Shown: in pieces, positions 57,168 through 64,000 of the stretch
How the letters are laid out: each line of letters begins with the position of its first letter
How positions within the stretch are numbered: position 1 is the first letter of the stretch
Source: Bacillus cereus group sp. RP43
Lineage (GTDB): Bacteria; Bacillota; Bacilli; Bacillales; Bacillaceae_G
Length of the DNA: 64,000 nucleotides
Reading direction: 5' to 3'
NCBI RefSeq assembly: GCF_040459645.1
Contig: NZ_JARVHQ010000001.1
Location: 3,968,001-4,032,000, forward strand
The notes under the pieces: model-generated
Seen by the model: the letters and a program-made list of their open reading frames with translations, nothing else
What the model was told of the DNA's origin: nothing
The model's database searches: none
Made by a program: the position numbers and the translations under genes

Positions 57168-57350
57168 ATGCGTTTCATTTGGGCATTAATTTGGTCGTTC
57201 GCGCTTGTACATATGATGAGCTACGTAATCGGCTCTATGACTGGCGGTACATACGATTTTAACCAAGCGTCTATTTTCTCAGTTGTTCTTGCGGTATTAG
57301 TATTAGCGATTGCAGCTGCGATTCCGAACGAGCCAGTAGAACAACACTAA
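57168..57350 (+). CDS. yjzD: YjzD (DUF2929) small membrane protein
   Basis: The product has 60 residues with two hydrophobic helices (about 2-20 and 34-52). It corresponds to YjzD (DUF2929) of B. subtilis. In that species it is the gene next to clpE/yjaU. The ATG follows AGAGGTG. Its function is unknown. Confidence 0.85.
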   Translation: MRFIWALIWSFALVHMMSYVIGSMTGGTYDFNQASIFSVVLAVLVLAIAAAIPNEPVEQH

Positions 57351-57383
57351 AAAGAGTCCGGATTTTATCCGAACTCTTTTTTT
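57350..57383. terminator. Bidirectional terminator between yjzD and clpB
   Basis: Stem AAAAAGAGT(C)CGGAT / ATCCG(A)ACTCTTTTT with a TTT loop. It is right at both stops. Confidence 0.93.
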
Positions 57384-59982
57384 ACTTTACATGAACAACT
57401 AATTCATTATTTTCAACATCAACAACTACGTGACTATTGTCCGTAATCGTTCCTGCAATCAATTCTCTCGCTAATTTCGTCTCAACTTGACGCTGTACGT
57501 ATCGTTTTAACGGACGAGCTCCGTACATCGGATCGAATCCAGCTTCTACAACAAATTCTTTTGCAGATTCCGTCAATTCTAATGATATGTGGCGATCTGC
57601 TAAACGCCCTTGTAATTCTTGTACAATCTTATCAACAATATCTTTAATTTCATTCCTTGTAAGAGGTTTGAATAAAATAATTTCATCGACACGGTTTAAG
57701 AATTCTGGTCGGAAATGTCCTCTTAATTGTCCCATTACAAGTTCTCTTGACTCTTCTTTAATAGAACCATCTTCTTCTAGCCCTTCTAATAAGTGAGCAG
57801 ATCCAATATTTGAAGTCATAATAATAACCGTGTTTTTAAAGTCTACTGTACGTCCTTGTGAATCTGTAATGCGTCCATCGTCTAACATTTGTAATAAAAT
57901 GTTGAATACTTCTGGATGTGCTTTTTCGATTTCATCTAACAAAATAACAGAATATGGTTTACGTCTTACTGCTTCTGTTAATTGTCCGCCTTCTTCATAT
58001 CCAACATATCCAGGAGGCGCACCAATTAAGCGTGATACTGCGTGTTTCTCCATATACTCAGACATATCGATACGAATCATTTGCTCTTCACTGTCAAATA
58101 ACGTTTGTGCTAATGTTTTTGCAAGCTCAGTTTTACCAACACCTGTAGGGCCTAAGAAAATGAATGAACCAATTGGACGATTCGGATCTTTAATGCCAGC
58201 GCGAGCACGAAGAACTGCGTCTGATACAAGGCTTACCGCTTCCTCTTGACCGATAACACGCTCTGATAAAATTTGTTCAAGACGTAATAATTTCTCACGT
58301 TCACCTTCAACGAGTTTTGCGACAGGAATACCAGTCCACCTTGAAACAATGTCTGCAATTTCTTCTTCACTTACTTCCTCGCGTAATAAACGATTCTCTT
58401 GTTTATTATGTGCACCCATCTCTTCCGCTTCTTTTAACTCTTTTTCGATAGCTGGAATTTTCCCGTGGCGAAGCTCAGCTGCTTTATTTAAATCATAATT
58501 TCCTTCTGCTTCTTCTAACTCACGGCGCAAGCGCTCTAAATGTTCACGTAAGTCACGCACTTTATGAATGTCTTCTTTTTCTTTCTCCCATTTCGCTCTC
58601 ATACTACTTGCAACTTCTTTTAAATCCGATAATTCACGTTGCAATGTTTTTAGGCGCTCTTGACTACCTAAGTCCTTTTCTTTCCCAAGAGCAGCTTCTT
58701 CAATTTCCAGCTGCATAATGCGGCGCGTTACTTCATCTAATTCTGTTGGCATAGAATCAATTTCTGTTCGAATTGTTGCACAAGCTTCATCAACAAGATC
58801 AATTGCTTTATCGGGCAAGAAACGATCTGAAATATATCGATCTGATAAAACAGATGCTGCTACAATCGCACGGTCATGAATATTTACACCGTGATAAATT
58901 TCAAAACGCTCTTTTAAACCACGTAAAATGGAAATTGTATCCTCAACAGTTGGCTCTTCTGCTAATACTTGTTGGAAACGTCTTTCTAACGCTGGGTCTT
59001 TCTCAATATATTTACGGTATTCATCTAGCGTTGTTGCTCCAATACAATGCAGTTCACCACGCGCTAGCATTGGTTTTAACATATTTCCTGCATCCATCGC
59101 TCCTTCTGTTTTACCAGCCCCGACAATTGTATGAAGTTCATCAATGAATAATAAAATGCGACCTTCACTCTTTTTAATTTCATTTAATACAGCTTGCAGA
59201 CGCTCTTCAAACTCACCGCGGAATTTTGCTCCGGCCACAAGTGCACTCATATCTAAAGCGAAAATTGTTCGATCTTTTAGTCCTTCTGGGACATCTTTTT
59301 TCACAATACGCTGCGCTAATCCTTCAACAATTGCTGTTTTACCAACACCTGGCTCTCCGATTAAAACAGGGTTATTTTTCGTTTTGCGTGAAAGAATACG
59401 GATTACGCGGCGAATTTCACTATCTCGGCCAATTACAGGATCAATTTTCCCCGCTCTTACTTCAGCCACTAAATCACGGCCATATTTTTCTAACGCTTCA
59501 TAAGTTGCTTCTGGATTTTGACTAGTCACTCTTTGATTCCCCCGAACTGTCATTAAAGACTGTAATAAGTTATCTTTCGTAATATGAAATTTTGTAAATA
59601 ATTGATTTATATCGCCTTTTTCTTCAGAAAAAGCAAGCAATACATGTTCGACTGAAATGTAATCATCTTGCAATTTCTCCGCTTCTTTTCCTGCTCTTAC
59701 AAGCAGTTGTTGCAAAGCACCTGTTACATATAATTTCCCTGCCTCTGCCCCGCTTCCAGTTACAGAAGGCTTTTTCTTAATTAAACTTTCAGCGCCTTGC
59801 TTTAACGCTTCTATATCGACATTCATTTTTTGAAAAATACGTACCGTTAATCCGTCTTGCTGCTCTAATAACGTAAGCAATAGATGAACAGTATCTACTT
59901 CTTGATGATGATGAGATACCGCTAAAGATTGAGCACTCATAATCGCTTCCTGTGTTTTCGTTGTCATTTGATTTAAGTCCAT
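57382..59982 (-). CDS. clpB: ATP-dependent disaggregase ClpB
   Basis: The product has 866 residues. The N-domain ([20 protein letters not shown]) is followed by AAA1 with [15 protein letters not shown] (about 206-220), a coiled-coil middle domain (about 400-530), and AAA2 with [15 protein letters not shown] (about 606-620). It works with DnaK to rescue aggregated proteins. ATG 59982 follows GGAGGG; the longer frame to 60039 includes the promoter. It is controlled by the CtsR box just upstream. Confidence 0.96.
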   Translation of the reverse strand: MDLNQMTTKTQEAIMSAQSLAVSHHHQEVDTVHLLLTLLEQQDGLTVRIFQKMNVDIEALKQGAESLIKKKPSVTGSGAEAGKLYVTGALQQLLVRAGKEAEKLQDDYISVEHVLLAFSEEKGDINQLFTKFHITKDNLLQSLMTVRGNQRVTSQNPEATYEALEKYGRDLVAEVRAGKIDPVIGRDSEIRRVIRILSRKTKNNPVLIGEPGVGKTAIVEGLAQRIVKKDVPEGLKDRTIFALDMSALVAGAKFRGEFEERLQAVLNEIKKSEGRILLFIDELHTIVGAGKTEGAMDAGNMLKPMLARGELHCIGATTLDEYRKYIEKDPALERRFQQVLAEEPTVEDTISILRGLKERFEIYHGVNIHDRAIVAASVLSDRYISDRFLPDKAIDLVDEACATIRTEIDSMPTELDEVTRRIMQLEIEEAALGKEKDLGSQERLKTLQRELSDLKEVASSMRAKWEKEKEDIHKVRDLREHLERLRRELEEAEGNYDLNKAAELRHGKIPAIEKELKEAEEMGAHNKQENRLLREEVSEEEIADIVSRWTGIPVAKLVEGEREKLLRLEQILSERVIGQEEAVSLVSDAVLRARAGIKDPNRPIGSFIFLGPTGVGKTELAKTLAQTLFDSEEQMIRIDMSEYMEKHAVSRLIGAPPGYVGYEEGGQLTEAVRRKPYSVILLDEIEKAHPEVFNILLQMLDDGRITDSQGRTVDFKNTVIIMTSNIGSAHLLEGLEEDGSIKEESRELVMGQLRGHFRPEFLNRVDEIILFKPLTRNEIKDIVDKIVQELQGRLADRHISLELTESAKEFVVEAGFDPMYGARPLKRYVQRQVETKLARELIAGTITDNSHVVVDVENNELVVHVK

Positions 59983-60001
59983 CTTTACAGCCCTCCAAAT
60001 G

Positions 60002-60018
60002 TTTGACTTTCTTTGACC
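60002..60018 (-). promoter_or_regulatory. CtsR operator of clpB
   Basis: On the minus strand GGTCAAAGAAAGTCAAA fits the CtsR heptad repeat (A/G)GTCAAANAN(A/G)GTCAAA exactly. It lies 20-36 bases upstream of the ATG and covers the transcription start. Confidence 0.92.
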
Positions 60019-60027
60019 TTTGATTTG

Positions 60028-60056
60028 ATTATACGCCAACTGACTTTTTTATACAA
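60028..60056 (-). promoter_or_regulatory. Sigma-A promoter of clpB
   Basis: On the minus strand TTGTAT, a 17-base spacer and TATAAT. The CtsR operator begins ten bases downstream of the -10, so repression would block initiation. Confidence 0.8.
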
Positions 60057-60122
60057 TAATTTTGCTTATGTAGTTCCAACTTATTATTGGAAAAAGAAAA
60101 AAGTAACATTCATTTTCCTAAT

Positions 60123-60153
60123 CAAAAAAAGCCGCAATAACGATTGCGGCTTC
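60123..60153 (-). terminator. Terminator of yjzC
   Basis: Stem AAGCCGCAAT / ATTGCGGCTT with an AACG loop and A/T runs. It lies just after the yjzC stop on the minus strand. Confidence 0.9.
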
Positions 60154-60155
60154 TG

Positions 60156-60335
60156 TTACGGTTTTCTTTTATATGTCCACTGACGGTTATGATTTGCGTT
60201 CTCTGGAAACCTTTCCCCGGCAGTTAATTTCACCATTTGTGGATCTTTCACCATACTTCCCGTTTCACCAATTTCTACGTAAATGCCATCATTTGGCGCC
60301 TTTTGCCCTGAACGAAACCTGCGATTTTGTCCCAT
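60156..60335 (-). CDS. yjzC: YjzC-family small protein
   Basis: The product has 59 residues starting MGQNRRFRSGQKAPNDGIYV and ending in WTYKRKP. It is recognised as YjzC, a short basic protein of unknown role. The ATG at 60335 is seven bases after AAGGAG, while the upstream ATG at 60341 is only one base away. It lies upstream of clpB on the same strand with its own terminator. Confidence 0.85.
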   Translation of the reverse strand: MGQNRRFRSGQKAPNDGIYVEIGETGSMVKDPQMVKLTAGERFPENANHNRQWTYKRKP

Positions 60336-60825
60336 TTCCATTCTCCTTCCATGACGTCTTGCCTCATTAGTATATCCATTTTAAAAGAAAGCTTTTCTGT
60401 CATGTTTAGGAAACAAGTACTACCGTTTACTCATGTACATATATATAATTACACAAGCTTAAGCAGGAATTGTTGGTATATTTGTTGAAAAAAAAGAAAC
60501 CAACCAAAGTTTAGGCCAGTTTCAAAGGAGAGTCAAACATATACGAGAAGATTACATGTTCATTATAAGTCGCATCATTCAAACAATGTAACCCTTTTCA
60601 CAAATTGTACATAATGAAATAAACATTGTTTGAACTTTCTAAAAAGATGTTGACTTTTCCTAATTTCCAACGAGAAATAGTAGACACCACAGCGCTTCGC
60701 GACGTAAGATGGATATATAGTGAAACTTTCATCTACAGTAGTTTCACCCAGTCTAACCTCTTATTTCTGCATATTAAAAACGGAAATACAGATAGAAACA
60801 AAAAATTATTATAAGAGGTGAAATT
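60336..60825. other. 490-base intergenic region between yjzC and the HAD gene
   Basis: It contains promoters for the divergent flanking genes. I see no ORF with a ribosome site. A short AGTGAAACTTTCATC string (60718-60732) resembles a bcr1 end but is too short to call. Confidence 0.5.
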
Positions 60826-61635
60826 ATGAACAAACAACATTTAATCGCTTTAGACTTAGACGGAACATTATTAACAGACAACAAAATAATTTCTCCAAGA
60901 ACTAAAAACACAATTGCAAAAGCAAAAGAACAAGGACATATTGTCGTTATTTCAACAGGGCGTCCATTCCGCGCTAGTTACGATTATTATAAAGAACTTA
61001 GCCTTAACACACCAATCGTAAACTTTAATGGGGCTTACGTGCATCACCCACTTGATTCAAATTGGGGAACACATCACTCTCCTCTTGAACTTTCAACAGC
61101 GCAAGAAATCGTCCGAGCTTGCTTTGATTTCGGTGTGAAAAATGTCTATGCTGAAGTCATGGATGATGTGTATGTCCGTGAAATTGATGAAGATAAAAAA
61201 CATATTTTTGAATTCGGTTCTCCAAAGATTTTCACAGGAGATTTATTAAATATTTTAAATGACCACCCAACTTGCTTATTAATCGATGCACATGACGAGC
61301 ATTCTGCTGCAATTCGCCAACATTTAACAGATATGCATGCTGAAGTCATCGACCATAGAAAATGGGGTGCGCCTTGGCCAATTATTGAAATTGTAAAAAG
61401 CGGATTAAATAAAGCTGTCGGATTACAAAAAATTTCAGGCCATTACAATATTCCTAAAGAACGAATTATCGCTTTTGGTGATGAGGATAACGACTTTGAA
61501 ATGATCGAATTTGCTGGTCATGGAATCGCAATGGGTAATGCAATCCCTGAATTAAAATCACTCGCAAATCATACAACATTAACGAATGAAGAAGATGGTA
61601 TCGCTCTATATTTAGAAGAGGTTCTTGGATTGTAA
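60826..61635 (+). CDS. Cof-type HAD phosphatase (YitU-like)
   Basis: The product has 269 residues. HAD motif I DLDGTLL (residues 9-15), motif II STGRPFRAS (about 44), and motif IV GDEDNDFEMIEFAG (about 217-230) are all present; the large C2B cap lies between. It dephosphorylates small phosphorylated metabolites. Position relative to the YitT gene suggests B. subtilis YitU. The ATG follows AGAGGTG. Confidence 0.85.
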   Translation: MNKQHLIALDLDGTLLTDNKIISPRTKNTIAKAKEQGHIVVISTGRPFRASYDYYKELSLNTPIVNFNGAYVHHPLDSNWGTHHSPLELSTAQEIVRACFDFGVKNVYAEVMDDVYVREIDEDKKHIFEFGSPKIFTGDLLNILNDHPTCLLIDAHDEHSAAIRQHLTDMHAEVIDHRKWGAPWPIIEIVKSGLNKAVGLQKISGHYNIPKERIIAFGDEDNDFEMIEFAGHGIAMGNAIPELKSLANHTTLTNEEDGIALYLEEVLGL

Positions 61636-61741
61636 TCTAAAAATTCCCTGCTTATAGTTTCTCGCCAAACGCTCATACTATTATTAGACGCAAGAGAAAG
61701 CGCGTCAATTGTTTTCAGCTAAATAAAGGGGGGTTTTTCGA

Positions 61742-61882
61742 ATGGGTAAAAAGAACAAATCAAAACGTTTTATCCAGCAAGGAGCCGATGCTGTTATGAA
61801 GCATGATGCCAGATTCCCGTACAGAGGTACATTAGCTGAGGCAGAAAAAGCGAGAAGTAACTCTTCGTTTGGAGGGGTTTAA
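61742..61882 (+). CDS. Small basic hypothetical protein
   Basis: The product has 46 residues, starting MGKKNKSKRFIQQGADAV and ending SSFGGV. A GGGGGG-type site (AAAGGGGGG at about 61724-61734) precedes it. Its stop TAA is directly followed by the ATG of the DUF3813 gene, so they are coupled. I do not recognise the family. Confidence 0.7.
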   Translation: MGKKNKSKRFIQQGADAVMKHDARFPYRGTLAEAEKARSNSSFGGV

Positions 61883-62080
61883 ATGGGGAACTTACTATTC
61901 CAACAAGCTAGAGACGCTGTTGCAAGTGCTGTTTCTTGTTCAAGTGGCGCTGAACAACAGGAACTCGTTTATAGAGCAAAAAATTCTTTGCACTCTGCTT
62001 ATGCAAACTCTTCAACTGCTGAAAAAGTTCAGCTACGTGAAATGCAGGAGCAATTGCAAAACATTACGAATTTGCATTAA
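61883..62080 (+). CDS. DUF3813 small protein
   Basis: The product has 65 residues starting MGNLLFQQARDAVASAVSCS. It is helical and glutamine- and alanine-rich, matching what I recall of DUF3813 (YizC-like) proteins of Bacillus. The ribosome site GGAGGGG overlaps the end of the previous gene. The function is unknown. Confidence 0.72.
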   Translation: MGNLLFQQARDAVASAVSCSSGAEQQELVYRAKNSLHSAYANSSTAEKVQLREMQEQLQNITNLH

Positions 62081-62108
62081 AAAAGAGGACCAACTTTGGT
62101 CCTCTTTA
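62079..62108. terminator. Bidirectional terminator between the DUF3813 and YitT genes
   Basis: Stem AAAGAGGACCA / TGGTCCTCTTT with an ACTT loop, shared by the convergent pair. Confidence 0.9.
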
Positions 62109-62963
62109 ATCTTTTCTAAACAATCCAAACACCCCGACCGTTTGCAGTATATTTGTAAATGCACCTGGGTCCACCTGTTTAATAACCCTCTCTAATTCGT
62201 ACAACTCGTAACGAGTAATAACAATCATTAACATTTCTTTATTTTCATTTGTATAAGCACCTGTTGCTGGTATAGTTGTAATCCCTCTCACTAAGCGAGA
62301 GTGAATCGCTTTTCGCACATTTGCCCCGTTCTTTGTAATAATTAATGCCGTAATCTTCACATGACGGGTATGAATCGCATCAATAATTCTCGTTGACACA
62401 TACAAAGTAACCAAAGTATATAATGCTTTTTCCCATCCATACACATAGCCCGCGGCGATAATGATAATTGCATTAAAGAAGAAAAAATACGTGCCGACAG
62501 GCTTATCTTTTATCTTTGATAAAATCATGGCGATAATATCTAGGCCACCGGTAGAAGCACCCCACTTTAAAGCAATTCCTACCCCAATCGCTGAAATAAT
62601 ACCACCAAAAATCGCATTCAATATGATATCGTTCGAAACCGCTCTAACTGGGATAATTTCTAAAAACAAAGTCATAAATATAACACAAAGAAAACTAAAA
62701 AACGTAAAAGCCTTTCCAACCTTTTTCCACGCTAAAATAACGACAGGAATATTAAATAAGCTAAACAATACACCCGTAGATATATGAATAGATAAAAAGT
62801 CACCTAATATTTGTGACAATAATTGAGACAATCCAGCAAAACCACTCGCATACACTTTCGCTGGTGTTAAAAATAAATTCATTCCAATTGCATTTAATAA
62901 ACCTGCAATAATTACAACGATTAGCTTCTTAATAAGTTCAGTATAATTCAGCTTCAAATCCAT
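62106..62963 (-). CDS. YitT-family membrane protein
   Basis: The product has 285 residues. Five to six N-terminal membrane helices (GLLNAIGMNLFLTPAKVYAS first, then GVGIALKWGASTGGLDIIAM as the signature, about 125-144) are followed by a C-terminal DUF2179 domain (about 210-285; ALIITKNGANVRKAIHSRLV). The family is conserved but its substrate is unknown. The ATG follows AAAGGTGG. In B. subtilis yitT is close to yitU as here. Confidence 0.88.
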   Translation of the reverse strand: MDLKLNYTELIKKLIVVIIAGLLNAIGMNLFLTPAKVYASGFAGLSQLLSQILGDFLSIHISTGVLFSLFNIPVVILAWKKVGKAFTFFSFLCVIFMTLFLEIIPVRAVSNDIILNAIFGGIISAIGVGIALKWGASTGGLDIIAMILSKIKDKPVGTYFFFFNAIIIIAAGYVYGWEKALYTLVTLYVSTRIIDAIHTRHVKITALIITKNGANVRKAIHSRLVRGITTIPATGAYTNENKEMLMIVITRYELYELERVIKQVDPGAFTNILQTVGVFGLFRKD

Positions 62964-62980
62964 TTCTAATCCACCTTTAC

Positions 62981-63133
62981 CCCGCTATTTGCGGGCAGTA
63001 AGACCCCTACCTCAAAATTCAGCGAAAGCAAAGAAGTTAGGTGGGGGTCGGGCTGCCCGTAAAAGCCCGATTGGTGCGGGCTAATAATCAGCGGGGGATG
63101 AAGACCCCCCACTGATTAAAGTTTCACTTTATT
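62981..63133 (-). repeat. Full-length bcr1 element
   Basis: About 153 bases from CCCGCTATTTGCGGGCAG to AAAGTTTCACTTTAT, near the published bcr1 length (~155 bases). Two nested hairpins are visible, GGCAGTAAGACCCC..GGGGTCGGGCTGCC and GGGGGATGAAGACCCCCC. It lies between two genes without disrupting either. Confidence 0.85.
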
Positions 63134-63215
63134 ATTCATAAATGCCCCGCTATACATAGTCTTTACGAAAAAGGAAATGATAAACGTACAACGTTTAGAA
63201 ATGGAGTTGATACAT

Positions 63216-63347
63216 ATGCCACATACGAGCGATAACGACAAAAAAGCACGCGACAATAATGCAAAGCGCACTCAAAAAAATGAACAAGAGCAAAAAAATA
63301 TTCAGCAAGGAAAGCGTGCATATTCTAAGAAAACTGATCACCTTTGA
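63216..63347 (+). CDS. DUF3941-like small charged protein
   Basis: The product has 43 residues: MPHTSDNDKKARDNNAKRTQ and then a KNEQEQKNIQQGKRAYSKKT end. It is nearly all charged or polar, typical of DUF3941. The ATG follows ATGGAG at seven to eight bases. A terminator comes just after. The role is unknown. Confidence 0.75.
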   Translation: MPHTSDNDKKARDNNAKRTQKNEQEQKNIQQGKRAYSKKTDHL

Positions 63348-63354
63348 TTACATC

Positions 63355-63388
63355 GTACATCAACGTTAATGTTGATGTACTTTTTTTA
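63355..63388 (+). terminator. Terminator of the DUF3941-like gene
   Basis: Stem GTACATCAACG..T / CGTTGATGTAC-type palindrome with a T7 tail. Confidence 0.85.
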
Positions 63389-63477
63389 CATTTTACAGGG
63401 GAAAAACATTAAAAATTCACTTCATGTTCACTTCTATATTCTACAATAGCGATAACATATTCGGATGAGGTGTTAGC

Positions 63478-64000
63478 ATGAAAGGAAAAAGTATATTCAT
63501 TATCACTGCACTAATAAGTATAATAATGCTATCTGCTTGCGGACAAAAAAATAACTCGGCCACAATCGCCACAACAACAAACTCAACCATTACGAAGAGC
63601 GATTTCGAAAAACAATTGAAAGATCGATATGGAAAAGACACGCTATACGAAATGGTAGCACAAGATGTTATTACTAAAAAATATAAAGTATCTGATGATG
63701 CAGTGGATAAAGAAGTAAAAAGAGCAAAAGATCAATATGGAGAACAATTCAAAGCAACACTAGAAAATAATCGTTTAAAAGATGAAGAAGATTTCAAAAA
63801 TCAAATTAGATTCAAACTTGCATTGAATGAAGCGATTAAACAAAGCGTTACAGAAAAAGATGTGAAAGATCACTACAAACCAGAAATTAAAGCTAGTCAC
63901 ATTTTAGTAAGTAACGAAAATGAAGCGAAAGAAATAAAAAAGAAATTAGATACCGGCACTTCATTTGAAGAATTAGCGAAACAAGAATCTCAAGATTTAG
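63478..64000 (+). CDS. prsA: PrsA-type foldase lipoprotein, 5' part
   Basis: The first 174 residues are visible; the gene continues outside the window. A lipoprotein signal (KGKSIFIITALISIIMLSAC; lipobox Cys21) is followed by the NC-domain helices (FEKQLKDRYGKDTLYEMVAQ, then IRFKLALNEAIKQ) and the start of a PpiC/parvulin domain (IKASHILVSNENEAKEIKKK). PrsA folds secreted proteins at the outer membrane face. B. cereus group genomes carry several prsA copies; the copy number here cannot be judged. The ATG follows GATGAGGTG. Confidence 0.92.
   Translation, partial: MKGKSIFIITALISIIMLSACGQKNNSATIATTTNSTITKSDFEKQLKDRYGKDTLYEMVAQDVITKKYKVSDDAVDKEVKRAKDQYGEQFKATLENNRLKDEEDFKNQIRFKLALNEAIKQSVTEKDVKDHYKPEIKASHILVSNENEAKEIKKKLDTGTSFEELAKQESQDL

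Noticed and set aside
57587..59525. Several plus-strand frames opposite clpB
   Set aside because: They are shadows of a highly conserved long gene and have no start signals.

Overview
The window is chromosomal DNA of a low-GC Gram-positive spore former, and it is almost certainly from the Bacillus cereus group. The evidence is a complete exosporium locus (cotY, bxpB/exsFA, exsY, cotO and bclA with its collagen-like GPT repeat), gene order matching the yjb/yjc/yja/yit block of B. subtilis, and a bcr1-type dispersed repeat. The species within the group cannot be settled from this window. All gene names rest on remembered family features and gene order; no search was run.

Layout. 1-3.1 kb: end of an Ig-like protein, a PH-domain membrane protein, a DUF4386 protein convergent with a Crp/Fnr regulator, and a DMT exporter. 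3.2-7.2 kb: yjcH-yjcG-yjcF and the helicase yjcD. 7.3-10.4 kb: exosporium/coat genes cotY, bxpB, a Q-rich small protein, a DUF1360 protein, exsY and cotO. 10.6-11.4 kb: fabI with a FapR operator. 11.5-18 kb: an eight-gene minus-strand operon (glycosyltransferase-TPR, methyltransferase, two paralogous glycosyltransferases, rmlA, rmlC, rmlB, rmlD) making and probably transferring dTDP-rhamnose. It diverges from bclA (18.1 kb), which is followed by an O-methyltransferase, a second methyltransferase, another glycosyltransferase and a FtsW/RodA/SpoVE-family gene. Together this looks like a unit that builds and glycosylates the hairy nap of the spore.

23-31 kb: prpE, a YadA-head-like/peptidase G2 protein, then rluA-type synthase, nadK, sasB (small alarmone synthetase), UPF0738, the CYTH protein yjbK, truncated haemoglobin yjbI and the ClpXP adaptor spxH (yjbH). 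31-38 kb: pepF, coiA, cardiolipin synthase, mecA, terC-family yjbE and spx. Spx and adaptors linked to its control (SpxH, MecA) lie within 9 kb. 39-48 kb: a solitary oppA, a MATE transporter and the oppABCDF operon. 48.5-50.3 kb: a DUF3899 protein and trpS behind a tryptophan T-box. 50.3-57 kb: a three-copy structured repeat, yjbA, yjaZ, fabH-fabF with a FapR-like site, comZ, an epimerase-fold protein and an alpha/beta hydrolase. 57-64 kb: yjzD, clpB with a CtsR operator, yjzC, a HAD phosphatase, small proteins, a YitT protein, a full-length bcr1 element and the start of a PrsA-type foldase.

I see no rRNA, tRNA, CRISPR array, transposase or prophage. The region is mostly syntenic core genome with one accessory-looking glycosylation/exosporium island (about 11.5-25.5 kb). 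The least described items are the peptidase G2 protein, the tailoring genes around bclA, the post-trpS repeat cluster, the duplicated comZ terminator and the terC leader hairpin.
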